This document shows, one piece after another, positions 21,095 to 32,686 of a stretch of 64,000 nucleotides of DNA. The stretch covers positions 1,014,301 to 1,078,300 of the forward strand of contig MU001494.1 of assembly GCA_010093485.1 (NCBI GenBank). The letters run 5' to 3'. The DNA is from Karstenula rhodostoma CBS 690.94. Its lineage: Eukaryota; Ascomycota; Dothideomycetes; Pleosporales; Didymosphaeriaceae. Within the stretch, counting starts at the first letter, position 1. Each line of letters begins with the position of its first letter. The position numbers were made by a program, and so were the translations under genes. The notes beneath the pieces are model-generated. The model worked only from the letters and a program-made list of their open reading frames with translations, did not search any database and was not told the origin of the DNA.

Positions 21095-23285
21095 ATGCCT
21101 AGCCTTGACCACCATCACTCGCCAAACGGAAAGTCCGTTGATGTCTCTCCGGTCGAACGCCTCGTTCGCTGGTTCATCACACATGGTGGCGAGCTGAGTG
21201 CTGATGTCGACATCGCCTTCGACCCCTCGAGCGGCTATCACTGCCGTGCAACTAGAACCTTGTCCTCACCCGTCGTCGCCCGGTGCCCACTTGGCCTGAC
21301 CCTCTCGCACCTCAATCTCGACCACACCCAGTCGTGGGTGCCTCGTGTCGAGAGCCCGTTGGCAAAGTGCATAGGCCGTATACCGAACAATGTATTGACC
21401 TACCTGTTGTTGGTTGAGCAGCGTCTTCATACCGACAGGAACTCCCTAAAATGGCACCCGTACATCGCTTGCCTGCCAGAGCCGAGTGCCATGACCACCC
21501 CGCTTTGGTTTGACCATGAAGACATGCAATGCCTTGCTGGGACCAACCTTGCGCGAGAGACTAGCGTGAAGCTGGATCGACTCACTGAGGAGTGGCACCA
21601 AGCCAAAGAGGTCATGCGAAGTCTTGACATCGATACAAATATGTTTAGCTTGTAAGTTCTGTCTGAATCCATGTAAGCGGCCGGTACCTGTGAGTGCACC
21701 GTAGACCAAACCCCCCGCTCAACCTTACTCGCCTGCCTGAAAACTTGTTGGCTGTACCTTTCGGAGCAGCCTCAAAAGGAACTGCATCATGACCGTTGGG
21801 CCTGCCAATAACGCCGCATCTCAAAAGTGCGCCAAGTGACGTAAAGTGCTACATAACCTTGGACGTTCTTGTTCATCAGCCACCCGCTTCGAGGCAGCGC
21901 CCGATTCATCTCTCGCATATCATCCAAGTAAAAAGACCGAACTAACAGATACCAGTGAATGGTTCCGCTGGGCAGCGACCATCATCTCGTCGCGGGCCTT
22001 TATATCCACCCACATAATACCAGACAGGGAGACATTCCCTATCCTCTTTCCCGTAGTAGACATTCTGAACCACTCCCCGACCGCCAAGGTCGAATGGGAT
22101 TTCCATCCGCTTCAAGACTTCACACTGAAGATCCTGGGCCACGAAGAGGTGCGACCCGGCGACGAGGTATACAACAACTACGCACCCAAGCAGAACGATG
22201 AGCTTCTGCTTGGCTATGGCTTCTGCGTTCCGGACAATCCCGTGGAACAGTTCGCCATCAAGATGCGTTTAAGCCCACAAATTGAACAGGCAGCGCAAAG
22301 TATGAACATGTTTGAGCCAGCCAACATCCCCTTCGGTATGGACACGTCGTTCCTCACTGCCGACCCAACCGAGGAGCCCGAGTATCTGCGTCCAAAAGGC
22401 CACCCATTTGGGCGGTATCAGAATCGCCTGCCATTCTTTCGTGCCATCCCGCCTCGCATCGTGCACATGTTCTTCATCCAAGCCCTGATGAATCTCAACA
22501 TGCATCCCGAACACATCCAAGCCGATTCAGTGCCGTCCAGAATCGTACTCGAAACCTTACTCCTCACGTACGAAGCAATCGACAACCGGAGCCAGTCCCT
22601 ACCCCTGTCTCCCCAACGTCAAGCTCCTTTCTCCAACGACAAGCAAAAGTACGCAACCATCTACCGCGACGGCCAAGCCAAAATCTTGCACTCGATCCGC
22701 GCCGAGCTCAAAGCCGTGCTCGACGTCCTCCGATCCCAGGATGGCGTGCCCGCGCGCCCCGTCATCATCTCTACAACCGAAGTACTAATGCGTCTATCCG
22801 CCGAGTTCCCCTCCCACGCCGCACATTTCAAATCCGGCCTGGAGGGCCAATACGGCATCGACCTCTCCACCTGGACTCAATACAGCGCAGACATTGCCAA
22901 CCTCGAAGCGGGACAGCAGCCTGCCGAACTGTCGGTGTGGAAACTGCTTCTCTGCCTGCTCCTTGCTCTGTACCAAAAGAATGAGTCTGAGGCTGCCCAC
23001 GGGCGTCGCCCTACGCTTGGCTGGATACAGTATCTCGTGTCGGCGACGCCGCTTCCCACGACCGCCACGGAAATGGATTCAGAAGCTCTGCAGGGTTTCA
23101 TCTTGGACTGGGAAGGGAACCCAGCTCGAGTGGACAGGGCGTACACCTGGGCTGACGAGGTGGTGGATAAGTTCGCATTTCCACTCGTAGAGGAGATACA
23201 GGGTGAGGAGGTGCAGAGGATTTGTATGTATCTGCGGCTTGGGCCGGGGGATGAGGGGGATGAGGACTGGATGTATAGGGAGTGA
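21095..23285 (+). CDS. SET-domain protein (lysine methyltransferase, Rubisco-LSMT/SETD-like class)
   Basis: This class transfers methyl groups from S-adenosylmethionine to lysines, usually on non-histone proteins. Exon 1 is 21095-21651 and exon 2 is 21956-23285, giving 628 residues. The join produces MFSF-EWFRWAATIISSRAF, the segment where these enzymes have their conserved aromatic/SRAF motif. SET hallmarks follow: VVDILNHSPTAKVEW (Asn-His-Ser motif) and GDEVYNNYAPKQNDELLLGYGF (the catalytic Tyr region). The C-terminal half matches the helical substrate-binding domain of this group. The intron is 304 nt, long for this window, and ends at ACCAG; an unrecognised small exon inside it cannot be excluded. 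The alternative upstream start at 20717 is less likely. The substrate is unknown. Confidence 0.85.
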
Positions 23286-23886
23286 ATTGTGAGGGGTTTG
23301 TGAGTGGTGGTGAGATATAGTTTTAGGAGACACAGAGAGATCATCATGTGTATCACCAAGCCAAAAGCATGCATACCTATCCCAACCATAACGTTGAATA
23401 GTGTATATCTACGTCCTCTCACTGCGATACATAGCATCATGATTGAGAGCGTCGACTCTAAATTTCCAACTACATCTGAACTCGTCTTCCCGCAACTTCT
23501 CCGTCTCAGAAGTCCCAATATCCCCGATTAAGTCCCCAGTAATGAATTTGAGCGCCGTGTCTGCAAAACTACCAATCTGTCTTTCGAATCACTGCCTAGC
23601 ACCGAAATCATGTAATGTAGCGCAAGGGTCTGTCGAATCAACTTGATCAAAGTATGGGTGACAACGATCTTATATGCGCATGTCCAGCGACTAGGTAAAG
23701 AGTTCAAGTGCTATGATGCTCGGCCTGGGGTAACTCAGAGTGGCGACGCAATCACCGAGACACACAAAGATCGCGTTCACAGCTGCAACAGGTCCACGTT
23801 GAGAGCTCGTACGCCACTACCTGCATTCTTCTATTCAAAAAGCCAATTTCCATATCACATTCAAACTCGCCATCTCCAACGGCAAA
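23286..23886. other. Intergenic downstream of the SET-domain gene
   Basis: About 600 bp with no supported feature; the overlapping frames here are short or continuations of shadows of the SET gene on the opposite strand. Confidence 0.5.
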
Positions 23887-24282
23887 TCACCAGACCACCC
23901 AGTGCAATACTCCCGCAAGAAGCGGCACCATCCCACCTGACCAGCAGCCACCAGCTCCTCTACCCCCTACGAGCGCCCCGAGGTCGCTCGACGCAACCAT
24001 CAGCCCCAACAACGTGCTCGGACGAATGTTGGTGTCGAAAGAGCGCAATGTGTGAGAGCTGGTTAGAGGCGCAATAGCTTTCAGCTTTGGTTTCTGCGCA
24101 ACTCCTTACTATCGTTCATCCTCGACGACGTTGGCGAGTGCACACAGCGAGGCGACTTCCTGCGCTGTGAATTGCTTCCTGGGCCGCGGCTCGACGCGCG
24201 TCCGGTTGCGGACTCGAGCATCATGGAGGGGGGCGGCTTTGTTTGTTCGTATTGCCGTGGGCGTGGGGAAGGTCGCGAACAT
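23887..24282 (-). CDS. Candidate small spliced gene, unidentified
   Basis: On the minus strand an ATG at 24282 opens a frame (MFATFPTPTAIRT) that includes RPRKQFTAQEVASLCALANV. At 24109 there is a GTAAGG donor and at 24059 an acceptor preceded by CTCTAACC, a 51-nt candidate intron. Splicing keeps the frame and continues RYSHTLRSFDTNIRPSTLLG to a stop at 23887-23889, giving 114 residues. The exon 1 product reads like real protein; the end of exon 2 is Gly-rich and less convincing. The branch site sits very close to the acceptor, which is unusual. No family recognised. It may be a real small gene, a remnant, or chance. Confidence 0.3.
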
Positions 24283-27200
24283 GGACGAAGAAGCGGCGTT
24301 TGGGAGGGCGCGCGGCGGGCATGGTTCATTTGGGGTTTGGGGTGGGAGTGTGTAGCTGGATATTTCTCAGTGTTCAGACTATTTAGTCATCTTCTTCCTT
24401 TGGTGCTGATAATTCTCAGCAATCGGGCTATGGATGGTGTCTCGATGTGTGGAACATATACTCCTGGATAACATCACGGTCCGGGAGCGCCCTGCCCAGT
24501 GTCGAAGAAAAGAGGCATCATGCACTAATAGCAGAGGGGATTGTCTCGCAAGCGGAGTTTTGTGCGTTTGCCCTGTTAAATCCTTAGGTGTTGTGCAGTG
24601 TCTTGTTTTCAAAGTATCATGTACTACGAAACATTATTGCACAAGAACCCCGACAGTTTTGCATGTGTAGAGTCACCGTACCACGAAACCAGAAAAAGGT
24701 CGGCTATCTTTCGTTATTGTGGGATCAACAGTGCATTTTGGGAACCTTTGAAATTGGTTTGTTACGCTGCATCGTACGCGGAGCGCTCATGTATCGTCTA
24801 GTCAAGAGCATCGTCTTTCGGAGACTTGCTAAACTTAGCTGCTCGAGTAAATATCGCACTTCGTTGATCAAATTTGTTCTTACCTCGGAGAGGCGAGTAC
24901 AATGCGAAAGATGAGCCAGAGGAAGATAGTGGTAGGAACCGACTAACTCAACGCAGCGGAAGGACTAAGAATCGAAAACCCTCCAGATGGTATTCATAGG
25001 ATGGCTCAGAGTACAAGACCATATGGAATGTCTGATTACAACATGTCACCCTAGGGTGACAATGCGTAGATCAATCTTTGCCAAAATTTGGACTTTCCAT
25101 GAGAAATTCGACTACCAAAAGCATGTTGACATGACACCGCTTGCGAATCGATGCTTCCGAAGGAGTGATATAATGAGGGTTCTGCGTGGCAGTGTACCAA
25201 CACGAGTCAATGGACACGACACGGAACCTTCCGAAACCCCACGACAATTCAGAAGGATTCACTCCACAATCCTTCTCTCACACCCAACAAAGCCACACAG
25301 ATCCTCCCCCCACAAATAAATGGCCGTCGCACCACCAACCAGGCGTGCTGTTCCTGCAATGTACCTCACCTGACAGTGGGACAAACGAAGCGTCTGCCTC
25401 AACTCTGAGGTCGAAAGGGTTTCACGACCACGCAAACACGGCTCGCGGTGGCTCGGAAAAAAATCGTATTCCATGGAGAGTACGAGACATGGAAGCGAAA
25501 ATCATGACATCGTGAGCGAGTCGTGGTGTGTCCAAGTCCGGATTATGTGATGATCAGTTGTGACAGAGACTTTGTGACAGAGAGACAAAAGGAGATGTAA
25601 GCGAGTGCCCTGCAGTGATCGACCGTGAGAGACGAGCTAATTCGGAAGCTGTGATAGCTTGCATCGTCGTAAGCACTATCGATACGAAGGGATGCCTGAA
25701 AATCCCCCGCATGGAAACCGAGACATTGATTTCAAGGCTCCGAGCGTACGACTGATGCGGTTACGCCGCCAATACATCCTACCAACGAGGCTGTGGTAGT
25801 AAATCCACATCTGCCGAAATCGTAAGAGGCTATGGACGGAGGCTCCGCTCGATGTCTCACGCTCATATCCGTTGTCTGTAATTGTCGCTGCTTATCCTAA
25901 TCCGGACTCTTGGGGCCAATGAGGCACAACTCAGGCTCCCAATGACAATGCGGTCATAGATGTCAGCCAGTGTGTTGAGTCAGATGCTTAAAAGAACGTT
26001 CGCAGCAAATGATTATGTTGGTGGGCGTGCTCGTGATTGGATCGACGGACTTCGTATATCATCACCATGCCTTTATGAGCGTAGCTTCTGCAATGGATTT
26101 CTGCAACTTCAGACATGCAACAAGCGGTGAGAATCCTGCAGGACAGAGAATTTCGAGAGAGGACGCCTCTTTGAAGAGATCCGCTGCCCCATGATGCTAG
26201 CCAAGTTGTGCCGCAGCTGACTGCTGTGTGGCCATTCTGTAGCCCAAACGTTGTGAAGCGCGGCGCCCTGGTGTACGGCCTTTGCAATCTCCGATGCTCC
26301 CACGAAAAACGAACAGCGACGGGTGGTTATCGAATGCCATCGGAGTGAATACATCATAGCGACTTCGGAGTTGTCGAGTCGTGTTGCAGCTGACCGATGT
26401 AGTCTTCGGAACGCGCGAGAGCTTCCTAGAATGTGATGCTGCACGTTGTTCGGACAGTGCGCTCGTGCTGCATACAGATCCTCAAGCAACAAGGGCAGTC
26501 CGAGTTGATGGGTCAAACGGCTCGCTTATTGACCCAGGAAAACGTAGAGGATCCGTGGCGTACTCGTCGCGGAAGTAGAGCAGCTTTCCGCAGCGGACTT
26601 CCAAGGCACCGCACGTGACGCTCCCAAGTCCATCAATTCACCTCCACTCTTGGACATGAGAGAGTTTTCCGCAGCGAGAGCAGTCTCAATGCTGGAGTTG
26701 GTCATCGTGCCTTTGTCAGCCTATGACCTCGGCGGAAACCCCACCGAGAGATAACGGTTAACGCCTTGGACTGTGGAGATATTCCAGACAATGCGAGCAG
26801 ACACGAACGCCGCTAGGAATACAAGCACAGCTAGCGCACATGACACTTGCCGTTCGGTGCTCGGCCTGAACACGATTGTGTTTACTCAGCCTCGATGACT
26901 TTGAACTGCTAAATTGTGTGTCACTGTATGTAGAGTTTTCTTGTTCATGTACTTTGAACGCTAGTTGTGAATTCGCCTACGGTGCAAGGACAGTGCGTAG
27001 TGCGTCGGAAGATGGACTCCAGGGTTGCGAAGCGAAGGCCTTCCCAATCCGGCACTCGGTATAGCAGTCGGAAATTTCGTTTTTGAAAGGTTTCAGAACG
27101 TTTTCTCCGTGATGAGAGGCGCACCGAAAGGGAATATGGCTCGAGCGGTGGAGGTGCTGGATCGCTGACAGAGCGATCTGCGCAGGTGGCTCCCGTAAAC

Positions 27201-28041
27201 ACTGAGTCAACCAAAACGAGGCGACTATCGTGATTTCTCAGACATGGAATACCTAATGGTAGCCGCATGCGAGCCAACGTCATGAGTCAAGGGTGATAGT
27301 TCTACGGACAACGTTGGATGAGGAGGAGGGCGCGGGGGCCGTTGTCGCGTTCTGTGGTTGGTGCACGATGTTTTGTGAAACGTCAATCGCGAGGCGCTTT
27401 TGCCATTTACGGAAGGCGCACCACGACGTCGTGCAATAGGCAGGTAGACGCTGCGACGGGAAGTGCCTGGACTGTTTGCATTGATTGTCGGCAATGTTGC
27501 AGGTTCAAAGGGTTTGCAGTAAAGTCGGATTCAAATTTGGACACCCAAGGGACACAGGGACACGAGCGCTTGACGGGCGGCTGCAGCTAAATTAGGATGG
27601 CGCAATCCGTGCGTGCCGCATCGGAACGAGCACACGGAGCCGCATCGAGCGCTTTGAAGGAGGGTTTTGGACAGGGCGCATAATGTTGGCACGGAGATGA
27701 AGATCCGAGCGCCCACGGGCGCTTGTGAGTTTTGTAACCCCACGATTTGCCGCCATGGTGGACGCCGCACGAGCGCGTCCGTGGTCGAGCAGACGAGGTG
27801 TCTGTTGCTGCTGGAGGTCTTGGATGGCATGGCTTCTAGAAGGAGGCCTGGAGGCAACGCCGTCGACTGGTGCTGCGCTCGAGGCAGTCTTCGCCGGCGC
27901 TTGGTGGAGAGAAGCAGAACTTGGAGGGTCCGGACCACATGGCAGAGGACTGGAGCGTGAAGAATGGCGTCCGGTCCTGCGGCCTTCCGGATACGGCTAG
28001 CGTGCTAGACAGTGTTGATGCCATGTGGTGCTGGTATGCCG

Positions 28042-28092
28042 CCATGGTGCCATGGTGCTATGGTGCTGTGGTGCTGTGGTGCTGTGGTGCTG
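28042..28092 (+). repeat. Imperfect GGTGCTGT/GGTGCCAT tandem repeat
   Basis: Six to seven imperfect copies of an 8-bp unit (GGTGCTGT, earlier copies GGTGCCAT and GGTGCTAT) on the plus strand. It sits in a GC-rich intergenic stretch and accounts for the repetitive composition of the frames that cross it. Confidence 0.75.
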
Positions 28093-29055
28093 CAATGTGG
28101 CAGCTGAGCGCGAGGTGGATGGCTTGGGCGCGCCTTCATGCGGTACAACTCGTTGTCGAAACGAGGTTTCGCCGGCGGGCCAATGGTGTTGACTTGGGCT
28201 GGGACCATCTCGGCCGACCTGTCGTCAGATGGTGGCTCTGCTGCGCCCCATCAAAATGTGCAGCCACAGCCGCTGGCATGCCACAGTCAGCTCTCCCGTC
28301 GCGCACACGCGTCCGCGGCCATGGCGAACAGAGATGCGTCCTTCCCTATCCGGGCGAGGCCGTCCACGAGTCCACGAATCCACGACAGTCCGATGGTTCT
28401 TCGGGCGGTGGAGGCTAGGAGGCTAGGAGGCTGGGGGTGAATGGCCAATTTGCGGTTTGCGGTGAGGGACACGGTCCGAGGGTTGGGCCACACAGCAGTC
28501 GTCACCACGAGCTGGCGAAGTCCGGCATGAGGTATACGTGCCTGGGTCCGGTGGCAGGAAATGCCTGCGCAGAGATATATGGATGGGTGCTGGCTGCATC
28601 GTGGTCGACTGCCATCCATCCATCCATTGCGGGCCAGCGGCAGAAGGCTCCACGCATACCGCCCTCACCGCCTCACACCGACTTTCATCGCGACGCAGCC
28701 CAGAGTCGAGACCACCCGACGGCGTCGAGAAGCACTCGATCGGCCACCGCCCGCGCTGGTTATCAACAGCGCTGCTGCACTGCACGCAGGGCTCGCGCCC
28801 AAGGCACGCTCACCCACCCGCTCTCTTGTCTGCCCACGACCCTCGACCCTCGACCGGCGCCGGCTGCAGTGCTCTGACACGACGCTCTGCGCGCTTTGAA
28901 ACACAGACGGCCCCGGAGTGGCAGGATTGGCTGACAGGCGCCGTTTCCGAAATAGCTCGCAGGGCTGGTAAACACGCAGCCAGCAGCGAATCGTTCGGAT
29001 CGACGTCTTGAAACACGCCTCTTCTGGCCTGCCTGCCGCGCACCTCTCACCCTGC

Positions 29056-29116
29056 AGAGAAGCCCCAGAGAGGCCCCAGAGAGGCCCCAGAGAGGCCCCA
29101 GAGAGGCCCCAGAGAG
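29056..29116 (+). repeat. Tandem repeat, 11-bp unit CCCCAGAGAGG, about 5 copies
   Basis: Near-perfect tandem copies of CCCCAGAGAGG about 660-720 bp upstream of the cyclin ATG. The copies are almost identical, suggesting recent expansion and likely length polymorphism between strains. Confidence 0.85.
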
Positions 29117-29730
29117 CCAGTTAACCGCCTGGCCCGAGTGCCCGCTGGCGCGCACGAAGCGAAACACCCTCGACCGCCCAACCCGCCCGCACCACCATTC
29201 CGCCCAGCAGCACCCTCAAACGAGCATCGCCCGCTGCCGCTCCACGCCGCGAATAAGTATCACGTCGCCCGCGAGCGTCTCTTCGGTCAGTGCAGTTCGC
29301 TTCACCTCATCCCTCCCCTCCCCTTCCTTCCCTTCCCTCCCGCGCAGGCACGCCCACCTGGTCGCTGGCCAATCACGACCATCCTTCGCTTCCTCCCTGA
29401 CGGCTGTGCCATCTCCACGACCCAAACACTCCTTGCAGTCCGCCCCATCCTTCCTCCATTCTTTTCGTTGCCCTCCGTTGCGCCTTCCGCCGGTCGGAAC
29501 TGCTTCTCTTAATCCTCCTGCCTGCCTTCTCTGCTCCCCGCAGTCGCATCCACAGAGCCAGCCACCCTACAGCCCTGGGCTTAGCTTACACAGCGTCGAC
29601 AGACAGCCCGCCGACCGGTCATCAGCCTCGCACGGCTCACTCAATTGGAAAGGCTGCATCTGCATACCCACCCACGCAACCTCACCACAAATCGACTATT
29701 GTTTAAGAGAACCAGCTTCTCACCTCCACC

Positions 29731-29770
29731 ATCATCACCACATCACCACATCACCACATCACCACATCGC
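29731..29770 (+). repeat. ATCACCAC tandem repeat just before the cyclin start codon
   Basis: Four to five copies of ATCACCAC end four bases before the ATG at 29775, so the repeat is almost certainly in the 5' untranslated leader of the cyclin mRNA. It is unstructured, G-free sequence, which would favour ribosome scanning; that effect is inference. Confidence 0.75.
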
Positions 29771-29774
29771 CATC

Positions 29775-30830
29775 ATGCCTTACTCACCAAACCTCGCTGC
29801 CGAGAACAAGGCTGCCCTGGACCACTTCATCCAGCTGCCCGTCTCCCAGGACATGATCTCCTACCTCGCTTCCAAGGCCGCCCAAGTCATCCGCTGCGAA
29901 CCAGCACATCTCAACAAGAACCTGCCCCCAACCCCACCAGCATCGCCTCCCCAGCATGCTGCCAACCCCTACGGTGAACCTGCTCTGCCCTCTCTCGAGG
30001 AGTTCATCACGTCCATCGTCGAGAGGTCACATGTCCAGGTCCCCACCCTCATGTCATCACTCGTCTACCTCAGCCGACTCAAGTCTCGGCTCCCTCCTGT
30101 TGCCAAGGGCATGAGGTGTACCGTCCACAGGATCTTCCTGGCATCTCTCATCCTCGCTGCTAAGAACCTCAACGACTCGTCCCCCAAGAACAAGCACTGG
30201 GCTAGGTACAGCGCTGTTCGGGGCTACGAGAACTTTGGTTTTTCCATCACCGAAGTCAACCTGATGGAGAAGCAGCTCCTCTTCCTTCTGGACTGGGACC
30301 TGCGCATCAACCCCGATGACCTCTACTACCACCTCGAGCCATTCCTGGCACCCGTTCGCATCTGGCAGGCACGCCAGGCTGAGAAAGCCAGGGCTGCAGA
30401 GCGCGAACAGGAACTCGCCCGCCAGCAGTACACCTTCGCTCCGGAGCACCAACGATCTCGCTCCGACTTCTCCATGCGCAGCACTTCCTCCTACTCTTCA
30501 TACACTCAGATGCGCGCATACCCTACACCATCTTCTCGGGCTGCATCGAGAACACCATCGCTCTCACCGCCAACCCGCAGCTCATCTGTTTCCACCTCGT
30601 CAGATTCGCCCATGAGCTTCACAGAAGAGGATGCCGAAGCCATTGTTCGGCGCTACGATGCAGACAGCGGCGCCACGCTTGTACATATCAACGCGCCCGT
30701 CACGCATTCGAAGCTTCAACATTCCCTTCCACTCTACGACGACAAGGCCACAAAGAAGGCAAAGACGTCGGGCGGCTTCTTCAACAGAATGTTTGCTGGC
30801 GCCTACACCGGGCGTCAAGCAGCATACTAG
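29775..30830 (+). CDS. PCL1: Pho85-type cyclin (Pcl1/2 family)
   Basis: Pcl cyclins bind the Pho85 (PHOA) cyclin-dependent kinase and direct it to targets in cell-cycle and morphogenesis control. A single exon encodes 351 residues. The cyclin box spans about residues 75-185: [60 protein letters not shown] and [19 protein letters not shown], all hallmarks of the Pcl family. The C-terminal half is Ser/Thr/Pro-rich and probably disordered, with a final conserved-looking [14 protein letters not shown]. The ATG at 29775 begins [18 protein letters not shown]; the frame stays open upstream to 29406, but that sequence is repeat-rich leader. The closest yeast names are PCL1/PCL2 and Aspergillus pclA; which paralogue is uncertain. 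Confidence 0.88.
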   Translation: MPYSPNLAAENKAALDHFIQLPVSQDMISYLASKAAQVIRCEPAHLNKNLPPTPPASPPQHAANPYGEPALPSLEEFITSIVERSHVQVPTLMSSLVYLSRLKSRLPPVAKGMRCTVHRIFLASLILAAKNLNDSSPKNKHWARYSAVRGYENFGFSITEVNLMEKQLLFLLDWDLRINPDDLYYHLEPFLAPVRIWQARQAEKARAAEREQELARQQYTFAPEHQRSRSDFSMRSTSSYSSYTQMRAYPTPSSRAASRTPSLSPPTRSSSVSTSSDSPMSFTEEDAEAIVRRYDADSGATLVHINAPVTHSKLQHSLPLYDDKATKKAKTSGGFFNRMFAGAYTGRQAAY

Positions 30831-31092
30831 ACCAATTGCATTTTCTTTTGTCACATACATAACGCGAAAAGCTAGCGGGAACATGATTGATGTGGTACCT
30901 ACTGGATGGGAGCCCCTTGAGTATATCTTGGAATATGATTGACACCACCACCCTTGGCATCTGCATAGCATTGCGACGGCGTACGGAATTACTTTTAGCA
31001 TTTTTTGTGGTCGCGAAATGGCCGGCGTGCCGTTGAGATATCCATAGCACACGTAGCATACGTCTCGCATCATGCGCTGACGATAATGAAAG

Positions 31093-31553
31093 ATGACTCC
31101 GAACTATCGATACCACCGGCTCTTCGTGTCCCTTGCTTGTGCCCTTGCAATCTCCGTCCTCGCATGGTAAGCGTCGTTCCTCCCAGCCGCTACTTTATTC
31201 GGTCCACGTGAGCTGCATGCCAGTCCATGTCCCCCAGCTAAGCAAATGCGGCCGTACATTCCTTGCGCATATCAGTGGCACCGAATTGCCAAGGCTGAAC
31301 ATTCGATTACACCGGTCGTCAGCCGACTGAGCATCTCTTGCCGGACCCACACCAATGCTTATGCGTGCACACCACCTCGGCATGCACCGGTAAGCACCTC
31401 GGCAGCCTTTGCGATGGCGATGTTGGTTCCGCCTCGTGGCGAGCTGGCGACCACTTTTGCAGCCACACTTTGTGGCGGAGTGGCAACGGTCGGGGGGCTG
31501 AGCCCTGCGCAGGGGTGCATACGACGACCTCAGCAAAATCGACCGGTCAGTAA
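31093..31553 (+). pseudogene. Possible remnant of a small cysteine-rich secreted protein gene
   Basis: An ATG at 31093 encodes a signal-peptide-like start (MTPNYRYHRLFVSLACALA) that ends at a good GTAAGC donor (31167-31172). Downstream, an open frame to the TAA at 31551-31553 encodes a cysteine-rich stretch containing PDPHQCLCVHTTSACTG and SLCDGDVG, a CLC-x-x-T-x-x-A-C pattern I associate with small secreted proteins of fungi. I could not find a splice combination joining the two in phase, so this is either a decayed gene or two unrelated chance frames. No other evidence supports expression. Confidence 0.25.
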
Positions 31554-32686
31554 CGCCCACCGACATCGCTGCAAAACTCTGGTGCCGTGCATCGCCGTCT
31601 TCGAATTGCCGCCCTGCGCAACGTTTGCCTGGCAAACACCCTCGTCCAACTCCTGCATTGCATCAACTCGAAGATCAAACGTGGGCGATGGAATAGCGTT
31701 TCACATTGATGCCTGCCAAGCCCAACTGACGTTTGGATAGGCGCCCGTCTCATTCGCGGATATTTTGCACGCCGCGGGTCCTTGCCCCACCATTCTTCCA
31801 GAGACATGGTGAGCTAGACGGCACGGCTTCACAGATGAGATCTGCGATTAGTATATATTGAAGACCTCCTCTCATCTCGGGGCAAGGTCTGCTATCAGCG
31901 CGAACTGGTGGGCGGGCTGTCGTCCACGAGCGATGCTACTCATGAACCGCCTCTGCCGCGTGGTAATCTTGTTCGAGAAAGCACCGTGGAAGACGCTATG
32001 AGAATTGCATTCCTCTGGCCGAAAATTTCGTCACTCGGTTCGAGCCGACGACGATGCTAAAGAGTCAGTCATCCAGGGTCCGTGGCCTTGGGTTTTCTCG
32101 GGGCACGGGGCACTGGTTTGGTCCAAGGCCATCCTTCCTCCTTTCTTTTGGAATGCCCTGCATGAGATGAGGTTCACCAGAGATCATTTGCAGTCGACAA
32201 GATTATGCTCTTGCCAGGCATAACTTAAGACTATCTACCATACCAGGCAAACACCTCTGCTTCGAGCCTGATCAAGCACTTTGCCGGAAAGGTCACTGAA
32301 GCGAAAATATATAAACCCGGCTGCAGTTGTTGTCAAACGTTCGCTGCCTCCCGAGGCAATGCCCGCAGCAGGATTTGAGAGCAACCAACTATGGTATAAT
32401 ATCTTGCACGCATGGCCTTGGTCCGATTTCAGCGGCATGCGCTCCATGGGGAGCACAGGTTCATGCGGATAAGTACATGCCGCCTCAACTCACAACGAAA
32501 TGTTCAAGCAAAGCGGCGCACGTTGATGCAAAGCTTCGGTTTGCGATCGCGAGTAAGTCAGATTTGCAAAAGTCTTCAATTTGGTCTTTGAGTCTCTTTC
32601 CTCGGTCACTCTCTCCTGGTCTAGTACACTCGTTTGTTTCTTTGTCTCTATGGATTTGCTTTCTTGATTGCATTTTTTCGCCTTCC
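31554..32686. other. Intergenic upstream of the polytopic membrane-protein gene
   Basis: About 1.1 kb without a supported gene. The membrane-protein frame is open back to 32327, but the sequence from about 32540 to 32686 is pyrimidine-rich and leader-like, so it is not counted as coding. The interval probably carries that gene's promoter. Confidence 0.45.

Larger units (their letters stand above)
24283..29774. other. Gene-poor region of about 5.5 kb
   Basis: No gene could be supported. Many frames of 60-180 codons occur on both strands (for example 26109-26516 minus, 26945-27283 minus, 27531-27938 minus, 27870-28418 plus), but they overlap each other, lack domain character and cannot be linked by splice sites. 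Base composition is ordinary up to about 27300 and then GC-rich with tandem repeats up to the cyclin gene. The last 700 bp presumably hold the cyclin promoter and a long leader. No terminal repeats or transposon proteins were recognised. Confidence 0.5.

Noticed and set aside
27531..28440. Frames of 90-180 codons on both strands in GC-rich DNA.
   Set aside because: Their length comes from high GC and the GGTGCTGT-type tandem repeat; translations are Cys/Trp/Ala-rich with no family resemblance.
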